Source: DATJPR01 sp963811705
Lineage (GTDB): Bacteria; Bacteroidota; Ignavibacteria; UBA10030; UBA6906
Assembly (NCBI GenBank): GCA_963811705.1
Contig: CAWESL010000008.1
Coordinates: forward strand, 248,001-312,000
Reading direction: 5' to 3'
Length of the DNA stretch: 64,000 nucleotides
This document shows positions 42,741-51,523 of the stretch, in pieces. Numbering within the stretch: position 1 is the first letter of the stretch; each line of letters starts with the position of its first letter. Made by a program: the position numbers and the translations under genes. The notes under the pieces were generated by a model, which searched no databases, was not told the origin of the DNA, and was given only the letters and a program-made list of their open reading frames with translations.

Positions 42741-43999
42741 AGAAGTTCCTGATTGCCTTGATGGCGTGGACCACAATCGCGTCCGCACAATCGAAAATCC
42801 TGATCTACATGGATTTGAAGCAGACCGATCATCTGAAAGCCTACGGTATCGCCTACTGGGTGCTCACCAAGGGGATGGATGTCGATTGGCTGCTGAACTA
42901 CCGGGGCGGGTCGTTCATGATCGATGATCAGCAGGTGATCGCCAACGAGTGCCGCATCCGCGGCGTGGCGTTCTCCGAGCTCTCCTCCGCCGAGGCCAAT
43001 GCGGTGTATGCCGAGGTCCAGCGCGAAGACAACAACATGGATGTCGTCAAACTCGAGAAAGCCCCGCGGGTTGCGGTGTATGTTCCGCCGGACTTTCACC
43101 CATGGGACGATGCTGTGACGCTTGCCCTCGATTACGCCGAGATTCATTACGACAAGCTCTGGGACGACGAGGTCCTTTCGGGAAAGCTCCAGGATTATGA
43201 TTGGCTCCATCTGCATCACGAAGACTTCACCGGGCAGTATGGAAAATTCTATGCTTCGTTCGCCGGTGCCCCCTGGTATATCGAGCAACAGGCAACGCTC
43301 GAAAAAGAGGCCCATAAACTCGGCTTCAAGAAAGTCTCCGAGGAAAAAAAGGCGGTTGCGCGGGCGATCAAACAGTATATCGCAAACGGCGGATTTGTGT
43401 TCGCCATGTGCTCCGCCACCGACACGTACGACATCGCGCTTGCAGCCGAGAACACCGATATCTGCGACGTGATGTATGACGGCGATCCGCCGGACCCGGA
43501 TGCCCAGAAGAAACTGGATTTCTCGAAGACCCTCGCGTTCACGAATTTCACGCTCGAGATGAATCCTCTCCGGTATGAATACTCCGATATCGACGATCCA
43601 CCGAGCGATCAGCTCGCCGGAATGAATCCGGAGACCGACTACTTCACACTCTTCGACTTCAGCGCGAAATTCGACCCCGTCCCGACCATGCTGACTCAGG
43701 ACCATGTGAACGTCATCAAAGGATTTCTCGGCCAGACCACCGGTTTCAAAAAGAGCCTGATCAAACGGTCCGTGACCATCCTTGCCGAAAAGGCGGGAAC
43801 GGATCAGGTCAAGTACTTGCATGGAAACTACGGGAGAGGTACATTCACCTTCTACGGCGGTCACGATCCGGAGGACTATCAACACGCTGTCGGGGATCCT
43901 CCGACGGATCTTTCCCTTCACAAAAACTCCCCCGGCTATCGACTGATCCTGAACAATATCCTCTTCCCGGCCGCACGAAAAAAGGAACAGAAGACGTGA
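42737..43999 (+). CDS. Secreted protein of the family often labelled asparagine synthetase B
   Basis: 420 residues with signal peptide (about 1-18, ...TTIASAQS). The start KILIYMDLKQTDHLKAYGIA YWVL, then the WLLNYRGGSFMIDD segment, is typical of a Bacteroidota/Chlorobiota family whose database label is asparagine synthetase B. It has none of the PP-loop or N-terminal Cys residues of real AsnB, so that label is misleading. The fold looks like a GATase-I/Rossmann-type periplasmic protein (VPPDFHPWDDAVTLALDYAE). It is coupled by 4 bp to the TPR gene upstream. Function unknown. Confidence 0.75.
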   Translation: MKKFLIALMAWTTIASAQSKILIYMDLKQTDHLKAYGIAYWVLTKGMDVDWLLNYRGGSFMIDDQQVIANECRIRGVAFSELSSAEANAVYAEVQREDNNMDVVKLEKAPRVAVYVPPDFHPWDDAVTLALDYAEIHYDKLWDDEVLSGKLQDYDWLHLHHEDFTGQYGKFYASFAGAPWYIEQQATLEKEAHKLGFKKVSEEKKAVARAIKQYIANGGFVFAMCSATDTYDIALAAENTDICDVMYDGDPPDPDAQKKLDFSKTLAFTNFTLEMNPLRYEYSDIDDPPSDQLAGMNPETDYFTLFDFSAKFDPVPTMLTQDHVNVIKGFLGQTTGFKKSLIKRSVTILAEKAGTDQVKYLHGNYGRGTFTFYGGHDPEDYQHAVGDPPTDLSLHKNSPGYRLILNNILFPAARKKEQKT

Positions 44000-44072
44000 G
44001 TGACGATCCGGGTGGACCTTCCGGGCGGGGCGAGCATCACCACTTGCTGCTTTGAACATTGATGGAGGATTC

Positions 44073-44705
44073 ATGAAACGGTTCGCATTGCTCAGTTCGT
44101 TGTTGTTGATGACGACGGTTGCATTCGCCCAGATTCCTTCGGTAGGTTTCGGCGTGCATGCGAATATCACGAACGCGAATTTCCCCGGGCCGCAAATCGG
44201 CGGGTCCGATGCGTTGAAAGATGTCTATGGGGCCGGATTTGGAGGAGGAGCACACTTGGATGTCGGAACGATCGGATTGAGTCTTCGGTTCTCCGCCGAC
44301 TATCTGAGCTTCTCGCCGGACAATTCCAAGTACCAGGCCGCGCTGGCAAACTACATCGGGGTTGCCGCATCGCAGTTTTCGGTCGACGGTGGGACGATCA
44401 GTTACTGGTCAATCAGCGCGAATGCAAAGATGCCCGTCCTGCCGCTGCCGATCATCACTCCGTATATTACCGGCGGTATCGGCCTCGGGATAGTCAGCGT
44501 CAGCGATGCCAAGGTGCTTCAGAACGGCGTTCAGACGAAGGCGTTCCCGGGATTCTCCTCTGAAAGCAAGACGGCTCTCAACCTTGGCGCCGGCGTCGAC
44601 CTGAAAATCGGCGTCACGCTTTTTCTGGAGGCGCGGTATACGTGGGTTCTCACCGATCCCAAGACGAGCACGCTTGTCCCGGTGGCGATCGGCATCACCT
44701 TCTGA
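44073..44705 (+). CDS. Small outer-membrane beta-barrel protein
   Basis: 210 residues from ATG 44073 (MKRFALLSSLLLMTTVAFAQ), with GGAGG 5 nt upstream. Signal peptide, then strands typical of OmpA-like/porin small barrels (YGAGFGGGAHLDVGTIGLSL; NLGAGVDLKIGVTLFLEARY) and a last strand TLVPVAIGITF. I cannot assign a substrate. It lies 73 bp after the secreted gene above. Confidence 0.8.
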   Translation: MKRFALLSSLLLMTTVAFAQIPSVGFGVHANITNANFPGPQIGGSDALKDVYGAGFGGGAHLDVGTIGLSLRFSADYLSFSPDNSKYQAALANYIGVAASQFSVDGGTISYWSISANAKMPVLPLPIITPYITGGIGLGIVSVSDAKVLQNGVQTKAFPGFSSESKTALNLGAGVDLKIGVTLFLEARYTWVLTDPKTSTLVPVAIGITF

Positions 44706-44724
44706 CGCGGCGGCGCGCATCGCC

Positions 44725-46170
44725 TCACGGTATTCGGCAGCGACCGATCCCGCATTCGCAACATCTTCCTTTCGCACAATAGGCGTTGTGGAGTTGGAGC
44801 AACGCCTGTTGTTCCGTTGCGCGTGTAATACGAAACCTTTGCTTGACGAGCTCAATCCGCATCCGTCGGGTAATGCTATTCTCCTGTAACAGGCCCATGC
44901 CGGCATGGAGCTTCAACCCGGCAAGGCGCACCTTCCCGTCCCCGAATATGCAGCCGAAAACCAGAAGAAGCGGGACCACCGCGTTGACAAGGATGTCGTT
45001 CATCCGGTCCCGGCCGAGTACCGCTCCACCTTCCCCGCACGCGGGACCAAACGAACATCGGGAATGCCAGTAGTCACTGGGCTGCGCTTCAAAGAATGCA
45101 GCCATCGCGCGCGCCAACCCCCTTCCGGAACAATCCGGTGACCGCGCGACGTCCATGAGCCGGCGAAGTCCCCGACCCTCGAACAGCTTCGGAAGCAGCG
45201 CGCTCATCACCGCCAGACGGGCAGTCGGAAAGTTCACCGGCCGGAGCCTGAAGAAGATCCACTCAGCGCGATGGAGGCAGTAGCGTGGCCAGGACCGGCG
45301 GATTTCCACCCATCGCATCGAGAGCGTTGAAATGTAACGTCGGGTCTCTTCATCGGGGAAGTCGATTTGAACGGGGAGCAGTCCCGAGGCCCCGAAGAGC
45401 GCAGCCTCCATGGAGCAGGAATCCCCAAGCGGATATCGCCGGACAAAGTCGAGCCTGAGCGTTTGTGCGAGATGAAGCATCGGTGTTCTGTTCTTTGAAA
45501 AACCGAGGCACTCCATCGTCCCTTCGTAAAGCAGTTGTTCCCAGAGATCGATCGAAGCAAAATCTCTTCGCGAAAACGACGCCCCGGGCCCCGGTGAAGA
45601 CCGGCATGCATCGAGGTCGGAGAACGCAGGCTCCCGAAGAGCGTTTCGATTTTCGAGGGCAAGTTCTCTGAGCCGGGACTCCATGCGCGCGGTTTTGCGT
45701 GCGAGCCGCTCGCGGCCGACGGTGCGGAGCCATCGCCGGATCACGGGTATCGGAACCGTGGCGTTCCAGTCGTAACAGCGGAGGAGGGGGAGATATTTCT
45801 CCTGGACAACGTCGGGGAAGATCGCTGGAGAATAGGGGAGGATCAACAACGGCACGACGCGCCCGCTTGCCGTCCGTGTCACGTGGCAGGGTGACCGGAA
45901 TGCGACGTGGAGAATCACACAATTATAGTGGACGTCACTTTCATGACCATGCGTGGCCCAGGACCGTGCGTCCACATGGAGCTCGACATCGCCCCGGTAC
46001 AGCGTTCCCCCGATGCGGATCCGGGCATCCTGAAAGTCGGGTCCCTCGTCACTGTTGAGCGTCCCGCTGTCCTTGATCTCGAGCGGTCTCCCGTCTGTTG
46101 TGAAGAGCGGTTCGGGAAGGCACTGAGATTGCCAGGCGGCCCGGAGTACGGCTTCAGAGATGGATGTCAT
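44725..46170 (-). CDS. DUF2851 family protein
   Basis: 481 residues from ATG 46170 (MTSISEAVLRAAWQSQCLPE). It has the family markers LEIKDSGTLNSDEGPDFQDA, RGDVELHVDARSWATHGHES and, near the end, a cysteine cluster (C-x6-C-x-C). DUF2851 proteins are common in Bacteroidota and Chlorobiota; their role is unknown, though the conserved acidic residues suggest a nuclease-like fold. It stands by itself on the minus strand next to pyrF. Confidence 0.9.
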   Translation of the reverse strand: MTSISEAVLRAAWQSQCLPEPLFTTDGRPLEIKDSGTLNSDEGPDFQDARIRIGGTLYRGDVELHVDARSWATHGHESDVHYNCVILHVAFRSPCHVTRTASGRVVPLLILPYSPAIFPDVVQEKYLPLLRCYDWNATVPIPVIRRWLRTVGRERLARKTARMESRLRELALENRNALREPAFSDLDACRSSPGPGASFSRRDFASIDLWEQLLYEGTMECLGFSKNRTPMLHLAQTLRLDFVRRYPLGDSCSMEAALFGASGLLPVQIDFPDEETRRYISTLSMRWVEIRRSWPRYCLHRAEWIFFRLRPVNFPTARLAVMSALLPKLFEGRGLRRLMDVARSPDCSGRGLARAMAAFFEAQPSDYWHSRCSFGPACGEGGAVLGRDRMNDILVNAVVPLLLVFGCIFGDGKVRLAGLKLHAGMGLLQENSITRRMRIELVKQRFRITRATEQQALLQLHNAYCAKGRCCECGIGRCRIP

Positions 46171-46279
46171 GAGACAACAACCGTAGTCGATGAAAAAGCG
46201 GGGGATGGCGGGAAAAGACCTGAGTACGACGCAGGAAGCAAGACGCGGGGGTAAGCGGGGTTTGACACTTGAAACGCGA

Positions 46280-46310
46280 TTCGATGATCGCCGCTGCAGC
46301 AATCATCGAA
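46280..46310. repeat. Inverted repeat between DUF2851 and pyrF
   Basis: TTCGATGAT (46280-46288) and ATCATCGAA (46302-46310) form a perfect 9-bp stem with a 13-nt loop containing GCTGCAGC. It lies between the pyrF stop and the DUF2851 start, with no T-run. Confidence 0.5.
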
Positions 46311-46322
46311 GGCATGTCACAA

Positions 46323-47141
46323 TCAGAAATACTCCTCTCGGATCGCATTGATTTGGTCGCGCAATGCGATGGCCTCGCGGCGGGCGGCGGCGGCAAAGTC
46401 TTCTCCGCCAGACGCGTAAATGATGCTCCTGCTCGCGTTGATGACGGCCATTTCGCCGGCCTTGTCGCATCCGAACCGGACCGCGGATTTCAGATCACCG
46501 CCTTGCGCGCCGATGCCAGGGATGAGAATCGGCATGTCGGGGACAAGTTTTCGGATTCGTTGCAGCTCCCGTGGCCGTGTCGCTCCGACCACCAGGCCGC
46601 AGTTCTTCCGCTTGTTCCATTTCTTCGTCCGGGCAATCACCTGCTCGTACAGAGGATGACCCTTCACCGACAGATATTGGAAGTCCTTTGCCCCGGGGTT
46701 TGAGGTCACGGCGAGAATGAACGCCCCCTGGTGGCTCTTCTTCAGGAACGGTGCGACCGAATCCTCTCCCATATACGGGTTCACGGTCGTCGCGGCAAAT
46801 TCGTAATCGTCGATCAGCAGCTTCGCGTACATTTCCGACGAATTGCCGATATCGCCGCGTTTCGCGTCGCCGATGGAGACGATATCGTCCGGGATGCGTG
46901 CAAGCGTTTGATGGACGGTATACCATCCGTGTTCGCCCGAGGATTCGTAGAAGGCGAGATTGATCTTATAGGCGCAGACCAGGTCTTTGGTTGCATCGAT
47001 GATGCGCCGGTTGAATTCATAGACGGGGTCGCCGTAGGCGAAGAGGGATTCCGGGATCTTGTTGATATCCGTATCGAGGCCGATGCACAACAGACTATCC
47101 GCTTTGCGCTGGATGCGTCGGAGTCGCTGGGAGAAGTTCAT
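46323..47141 (-). CDS. pyrF: Orotidine 5'-phosphate decarboxylase
   Basis: 272 residues from ATG 47141 (MNFSQRLRRIQRKADSLLCI), the longer type-2 PyrF usual in Bacteroidota. The catalytic loop DAKRGDIGNSSEMYAK is intact, as is the phosphate-binding region LIPGIGAQGGDLKSA. It makes UMP in the last step of de novo pyrimidine synthesis. No other pyr genes lie nearby. Confidence 0.95.
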   Translation of the reverse strand: MNFSQRLRRIQRKADSLLCIGLDTDINKIPESLFAYGDPVYEFNRRIIDATKDLVCAYKINLAFYESSGEHGWYTVHQTLARIPDDIVSIGDAKRGDIGNSSEMYAKLLIDDYEFAATTVNPYMGEDSVAPFLKKSHQGAFILAVTSNPGAKDFQYLSVKGHPLYEQVIARTKKWNKRKNCGLVVGATRPRELQRIRKLVPDMPILIPGIGAQGGDLKSAVRFGCDKAGEMAVINASRSIIYASGGEDFAAAARREAIALRDQINAIREEYF

Positions 47142-47221
47142 GGGTAGCCGGAGAATTTTCAGCGAGAAGATACGGAAGATTGGGGGTCTTATACAACCTG
47201 CGGTCGGGCCGACGCTCAAAA

Positions 47222-47372
47222 AACAAGGCTGCTTAGGCAGCCTTGTTTTTTACCCCTCAAAAAAGCGGTTGCCTAGGCAACCATGTTTGTGCGTCTGTAA
47301 GTGGCTGGTCTGATTGGAATTAGAGGCGCGTTTTTCGCGATGCCCTCGGAAAAACCGGTTGCTTAGGCAACC
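47222..47372. repeat. Cluster of three palindromic elements, same family as at 5.6 kb
   Basis: Copies lie at 47227-47242 (GGCTGCTTAGGCAGCC), 47267-47282 and 47357-47372 (GGTTGCYTAGGCAACC). The first is extended to an 11-bp-arm hairpin, AACAAGGCTGC-TTAG-GCAGCCTTGTT (47222-47247), flanked by A and T runs on the two sides. The cluster lies between pyrF and the NDH-2 gene. The same 16-bp core and the same flanking A/T runs appear in the 5.6-kb cluster. Confidence 0.85.
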
Positions 47373-47399
47373 ATGTTTTTGACTTCTCGGCAGCGTCGG

Positions 47400-48635
47400 T
47401 TAGAACTGGCTTACATCCCTGCCAAACACCACCGCCTTAAACCAGTCGAACAACACCAGCACCTTGTTCTTCACGCTCATAATCCGCGTGATGTAGGCTG
47501 ATCGCCAGAACAGCCACGTTGCCCATCCCTTTCCCTTGTAGGCCTCGAGGTCAGCCAGCGCGCGACGGTTGCCGACATACGCGAGCATGCCGAGAGAACG
47601 GTACTCGAACGGTTTGACAACCTTACCTGCTCCGAGCGCCTTGATCTCACGCGCAAGGTATCGTCCCTCTTGTTGTGCCACCTGCGCGGTTGCAGGGAGG
47701 GGCAGACCGTCGACAACGGCACAATCGCCGAGAGCATAGATGTCCTGCGTTCCCTGCACCCGGAAAAATCGATCCACCACGAGGAGGGACCGGTCGTCTT
47801 TCGGTAAGGACGCGGCTCGGATGAAATCCGTCGCCCCGTTTCCCGCAGACCAGAGCAGCAAGCCGTACCGAAGCGTGGATCCATCCGCCAGAGTGATGGA
47901 CTGATCATCGACTCGCGCGACCGGCGAGGCGGTCAGAACGTTGATGCGTTCCCGCCGGAACAGTTTCGTGGCGTACTCGCGAAGCTTCCGGTCGAAGCCA
48001 CGCAGGATGTCATTCGATGCTTCGACAAGCGTGATGCGCGCTTCGGGAACAAGTGCCGGATACGCTTTCGCGAGATCCTCGCTCAGGAAGTCATTCAACT
48101 CCGCGGCAAATTCAACGCCCGTTGGTCCGCCGCCGCAAATGACAAAGTGGAGGAGCCTGGTTCGTTCTTCTGCCGGGACGGTGGGGATCGCGGCCTGCTC
48201 GAAGCAGCGGATGATGGATTGCCTGAGCTCGCGTGCGTCGTGCAGCTCTTTCAAAAACATCGCGTGCTCGCTGACGCCGGGAATATTGTACGTGTTGTTC
48301 GCCGCTCCGACCGCGATCACCAAGGCATCATACCCCACATCAAACCGCCGCCCGTCAGCGGAGGATACGCACCGAACAACGCGTTTTTCCTGATCCAGTC
48401 CGACCGCAGACGCCCAGTAGAACCGGAGATCCTTCCTCGCGTGCCTGATCGGTTCTATGATACTACGAAATTCGATGGTTCCGACAGTGGTGCTCGGTAG
48501 AAGAGGCGTGAAAAGGAAATGGTTCCGGGGACTGATGACGGTAACGTCGAAATCCTGATGAAGGCGCTTGACGAGATTGAATGCGCCAAATCCTGTTCCC
48601 AGGACGAGAAGACGGCGAAGATTTGAATTCTGCAC
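47400..48635 (-). CDS. Type II NADH dehydrogenase (NDH-2)-like flavoprotein
   Basis: 411 residues. The N-terminal dinucleotide motif LVLGTGFGAFNLVKRL binds FAD, and CGGGPTGVEFAAELNDFLSE is the second (NADH) motif. The region YALGDCAVVDGLPLPATAQV is the conserved FAD-contact segment. The C terminus (WATWLFWRSAYITRIMSVKN) is an amphipathic helix expected to bind the membrane. It passes electrons from NADH to quinone without pumping protons. The upstream region has GATATC palindromes that may be regulatory. Confidence 0.92.
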   Translation of the reverse strand: MQNSNLRRLLVLGTGFGAFNLVKRLHQDFDVTVISPRNHFLFTPLLPSTTVGTIEFRSIIEPIRHARKDLRFYWASAVGLDQEKRVVRCVSSADGRRFDVGYDALVIAVGAANNTYNIPGVSEHAMFLKELHDARELRQSIIRCFEQAAIPTVPAEERTRLLHFVICGGGPTGVEFAAELNDFLSEDLAKAYPALVPEARITLVEASNDILRGFDRKLREYATKLFRRERINVLTASPVARVDDQSITLADGSTLRYGLLLWSAGNGATDFIRAASLPKDDRSLLVVDRFFRVQGTQDIYALGDCAVVDGLPLPATAQVAQQEGRYLAREIKALGAGKVVKPFEYRSLGMLAYVGNRRALADLEAYKGKGWATWLFWRSAYITRIMSVKNKVLVLFDWFKAVVFGRDVSQF

Positions 48636-48886
48636 GGAGAGCTCCTATGCAGAAATAACATACTTCCGATTGGCTGGCGTTCCACGGAGGGGAAAAAGGA
48701 GAAAGGGAGATGGGGGGAACGAGAGAACAATTCAGATATCTGAACTTCGATATCTGAATTCTGATATCGATTAGGACATATCATCTGTAGATATCGCTAC
48801 GGGACCGTCAAACATCGGGAGGAGGGAGTCTGAGACTGGGGGACTTTAGGACTATGAGAATGAGCGTGGGTGGGTCGGGGAGCGAG
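48636..48886. promoter_or_regulatory. Upstream region of NDH-2 with clustered GATATC palindromes
   Basis: TTCAGATATCTGAA (48731-48744) is a perfect 14-bp palindrome. Related sites GATATCTGAATT (about 48749-48760) and CTGATATCGA (48761-48770) follow, with AGATATCGCT near 48789. The GATATC core occurs four times in about 65 bp. It lies 100-160 bp upstream of the NDH-2 start and probably holds a transcription-factor site. Confidence 0.5.
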
Positions 48887-49741
48887 CTATAGTCCTCCTG
48901 AGGTAAAACGTTTCTTTTCCCCGGCGCTCAGGACCTCATTCATTGCGCCGGTCCGGTATCCCTTCAAGTCCATCGTCACATAAATGAATCCGAGCGCCTT
49001 GAACGTCGCGATGAGGTCCGCGCGGAAGGTCGCGTCGAGAATCTTCCCCATCTCGGCAGGTTCCACCTCAATGCGGGCTGTATGCTCGTCATGGAATCGA
49101 ACCCGGAACCTGCGAAATCCAGCATCGCGGAGAAACGTTTCCGCCTGATCGACCTTCGAGAGGTTTTCCCTCGTAATGCCCGTACCATACGGAAAACGGG
49201 AAGAGAGACATGCGAACGACGGCTTGTCCCAGGTCGGAAGGCCGAGTTCGCGGGAAAGTTCGCGCACATCCTCCTTGCTCATCTCCGCCTCGAGGAGCGG
49301 CGACCGGACGTCCTTCTCGGCCTTCGCCCGCATGCCGGGACGAAAGTCGCCGACGTCGTCCGTGATCGTTCCGTCAGCGATCCAGGCGATGCCTTCGCGG
49401 TCCGCGAGTTCCTCCAATTTCCCGAACAGCTCGGTCTTGCAGTAGTAACACCGGTCGGGAGGGTTCTCCTTGAATTTCAGATCGTCCGTCTCCTCCGTGT
49501 CGACCACCACGAACCGTGCACCGATCCGCTCGGCGAGGGCAACGGCTTCTTCGAATTCCCGCGTGGGATATGTTTGCGAGCGTCCGATCATTGCCAGCGT
49601 GTTCGCCCCGAGAACATCGACGGCAACCTTGAGAAGCAACGAACTGTCGACGCCCCCGGAATAGCCGATGGCAACGCTCCCCATCCCGCGAAGGATGGTT
49701 GAGAGATTCTTGTACTTTGACGCGACGTCGGGTGTCATCAT
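48887..49741 (-). CDS. larE: LarE-like ATP-dependent sulfur transferase
   Basis: 284 residues from ATG 49741 (MMTPDVASKYKNLSTILRGM); ATG 49738 is equivalent. The PP-loop SGGVDSS (28-34) is that of ATP pyrophosphatases. Cysteines C98 and C101 (RCYYCK) and C178 (SFACLSSRFPYG) match the three-Cys LarE type that can hold a [4Fe-4S] cluster, rather than the single-Cys sacrificial form. LarE thiolates the LarA nickel-pincer cofactor. No larA, larB or larC lies in this window. Confidence 0.88.
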   Translation of the reverse strand: MMTPDVASKYKNLSTILRGMGSVAIGYSGGVDSSLLLKVAVDVLGANTLAMIGRSQTYPTREFEEAVALAERIGARFVVVDTEETDDLKFKENPPDRCYYCKTELFGKLEELADREGIAWIADGTITDDVGDFRPGMRAKAEKDVRSPLLEAEMSKEDVRELSRELGLPTWDKPSFACLSSRFPYGTGITRENLSKVDQAETFLRDAGFRRFRVRFHDEHTARIEVEPAEMGKILDATFRADLIATFKALGFIYVTMDLKGYRTGAMNEVLSAGEKKRFTSGGL

Positions 49742-49758
49742 GATCAGAGTTCCGAGGA

Positions 49759-49787
49759 CAAAAAACGCCACCGGGAATCGTGGCGTT
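49759..49787 (-). terminator. Terminator of the large TPR gene
   Basis: On the minus strand a perfect 8-bp stem AACGCCAC/GTGGCGTT (49787-49780 and 49771-49764) with an 8-nt loop is followed by five T (read as A on plus, 49763-49759). It ends the TPR gene just before larE. Confidence 0.8.
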
Positions 49788-49828
49788 GCGCAATCCTTCA
49801 AGCTCCCGCAATCTCCGGCAAGCCGGAG

Positions 49829-51253
49829 TCACCGCTTTAAGACCGATCGAAATTCCTTCATCGATTTCGCACCGGGGAAATCCTGCTCGAACTCGATGCG
49901 TTTCACTGGGTCGAGCTGGAACGAACTCTTCAGGGATTCCGCGGCTTCGTAGAGCCGGTTCATGAGGATCAGGGCTTTTGCCCTGCTGTAATAGCTCTCC
50001 GCCGAGTACGGGTTCGCATCCACGGAATGGTCGAATGCCTTCAGCGCCTGCTTGAGAAACCCGAGCTCGAGGAGCGTCTCGCCATAATCCAGCCACGCTT
50101 CGAAATTCTCCGGCTCGAGTTTTGTGACCATCCGGTAACTCAGGAGGGATTCTCTCACCCTTCCCATATTATAGAGAAGATCCGCTTTCGCGTACCAGAG
50201 TTCAGGGTAATCGCGGCACAATGACAGCGCTCTGTTGTAGTCGCTGAGCGCTTTGCGGTATTGTTCGAGCGAATCGTAGCAGCTCCCGCGGCCGAAACAG
50301 GACTCGTAATGATTGGGATCGTACTTGAGCGCCTCCGAGAAGGCCTTGACCGCCTCTTCGAATTCTCCCAGCTCCTCGTACGCGTTTCCGAGATTGTGCC
50401 AGGCCGGGACGTCCTTCGGCTCCAGGCGAATCGTCTCCCGATAACAGGCGATCGCGTCATGCAATCGGCCCAGGTTTGCCAGCGCATTCCCCTTGTTGTA
50501 CCATGCCGCAGAAAAATCCTTGTGGATGGCAATCGCCATATCGTAACTCTCGATCGCCCTGTGCGGCTGCATCATCCGGTTCAGCACGATGCCCCGGTTG
50601 TACCACGCGTTGTAATTGTACGGATCGAGCTTGATATGCTCTTCGTAACACCGGAACGACTCTTCCGGCCTGTCGAGATAGTCGTAACAGTACCCGATCT
50701 CGTACCAGGCGTCCTTGTGCGACGGGTCGTCGTCCAAAATGAACTTGAAGATCTGCACGGCTTCTTCATATTTCCCGGCCTTTTCCAAGGTAACGCCCTT
50801 GTTAAAGAGCGCTTCCACGTTCCCCGGCTCGATCAGCAACGCTTCGTCAAAACAGGCGATGGCATCGGCCGTTCTCCCCAGATCGTCCAGGGTGATGGCC
50901 TTGTTGACAAGGATTTCCGGGTCGGTCGGACTGATGCTCAAAGCATGGTTATAGCAATCGAGGGCCTCTTCAAATTTCAGCAAGTTCCCGAGGATGATCC
51001 CTTTCCGCTGCCAGTTTTCAGCGCTGTACGGAACCAGCGAGAGAAGCTGATTAATGAAATGAAGGGCCTCCTCATATTTCTCGTGGTCGAGGTAGTAGGA
51101 GACGATCTCTTCAAGGGCCTCGACATTGGTAATGTCGGGCGACTTGTCTTTGAGCATGTCCTGGAAGCGCTTCAGCTCTTCTTCGAACCGTTCCCGCCTG
51201 TGCTCCTCGTCTTCGGGTTCGTCGTCGAACCCGCCGTAGTCCAAAATGCTCAT
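49829..51253 (-). CDS. Large cytoplasmic tetratricopeptide-repeat protein
   Basis: 474 residues without a signal peptide. An acidic N terminus (ILDYGGFDDEPEDEEHRRER) precedes at least ten consecutive TPR units of 34 residues, most with the pattern AWYNRG/AWYNKG ... AI.CY; for example LVNKAITLDDLGRTADAIAC and AWHNLGNAYEELGEFEEAVK. The near-perfect repeats suggest a stiff superhelical scaffold. No enzymatic domain is visible. It has its own terminator downstream. Confidence 0.9.
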   Translation of the reverse strand: MSILDYGGFDDEPEDEEHRRERFEEELKRFQDMLKDKSPDITNVEALEEIVSYYLDHEKYEEALHFINQLLSLVPYSAENWQRKGIILGNLLKFEEALDCYNHALSISPTDPEILVNKAITLDDLGRTADAIACFDEALLIEPGNVEALFNKGVTLEKAGKYEEAVQIFKFILDDDPSHKDAWYEIGYCYDYLDRPEESFRCYEEHIKLDPYNYNAWYNRGIVLNRMMQPHRAIESYDMAIAIHKDFSAAWYNKGNALANLGRLHDAIACYRETIRLEPKDVPAWHNLGNAYEELGEFEEAVKAFSEALKYDPNHYESCFGRGSCYDSLEQYRKALSDYNRALSLCRDYPELWYAKADLLYNMGRVRESLLSYRMVTKLEPENFEAWLDYGETLLELGFLKQALKAFDHSVDANPYSAESYYSRAKALILMNRLYEAAESLKSSFQLDPVKRIEFEQDFPGAKSMKEFRSVLKR

Positions 51254-51523
51254 CGACTTCTTTCCTTCAGGGGGTAACTCCGTTCAACTGTGAGAGCAAG
51301 AAAAAGAAAAAATGCTATGAAGTCAAGCAATCGGATTTGCACCCCGATTCGACACGATTTGAGCACATTCTGTCCAAGTCACTTCGACGAACGCGTCCTC
51401 GACGGCGAACCGAATGTGTCACCGATGAGTCCCGCTTGCGATCGCACGTCCCTGTTCCGTTCCGGCCATGCAAGTGCGTTGATTTTCAGGACATGAGGGC
51501 GTATATTATCCAGCTTGATTGAG

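Noticed and set aside
42737..43999. True asparagine synthetase B
   Set aside because: It has a signal peptide and lacks the N-terminal catalytic Cys and the PP-loop of AsnB.
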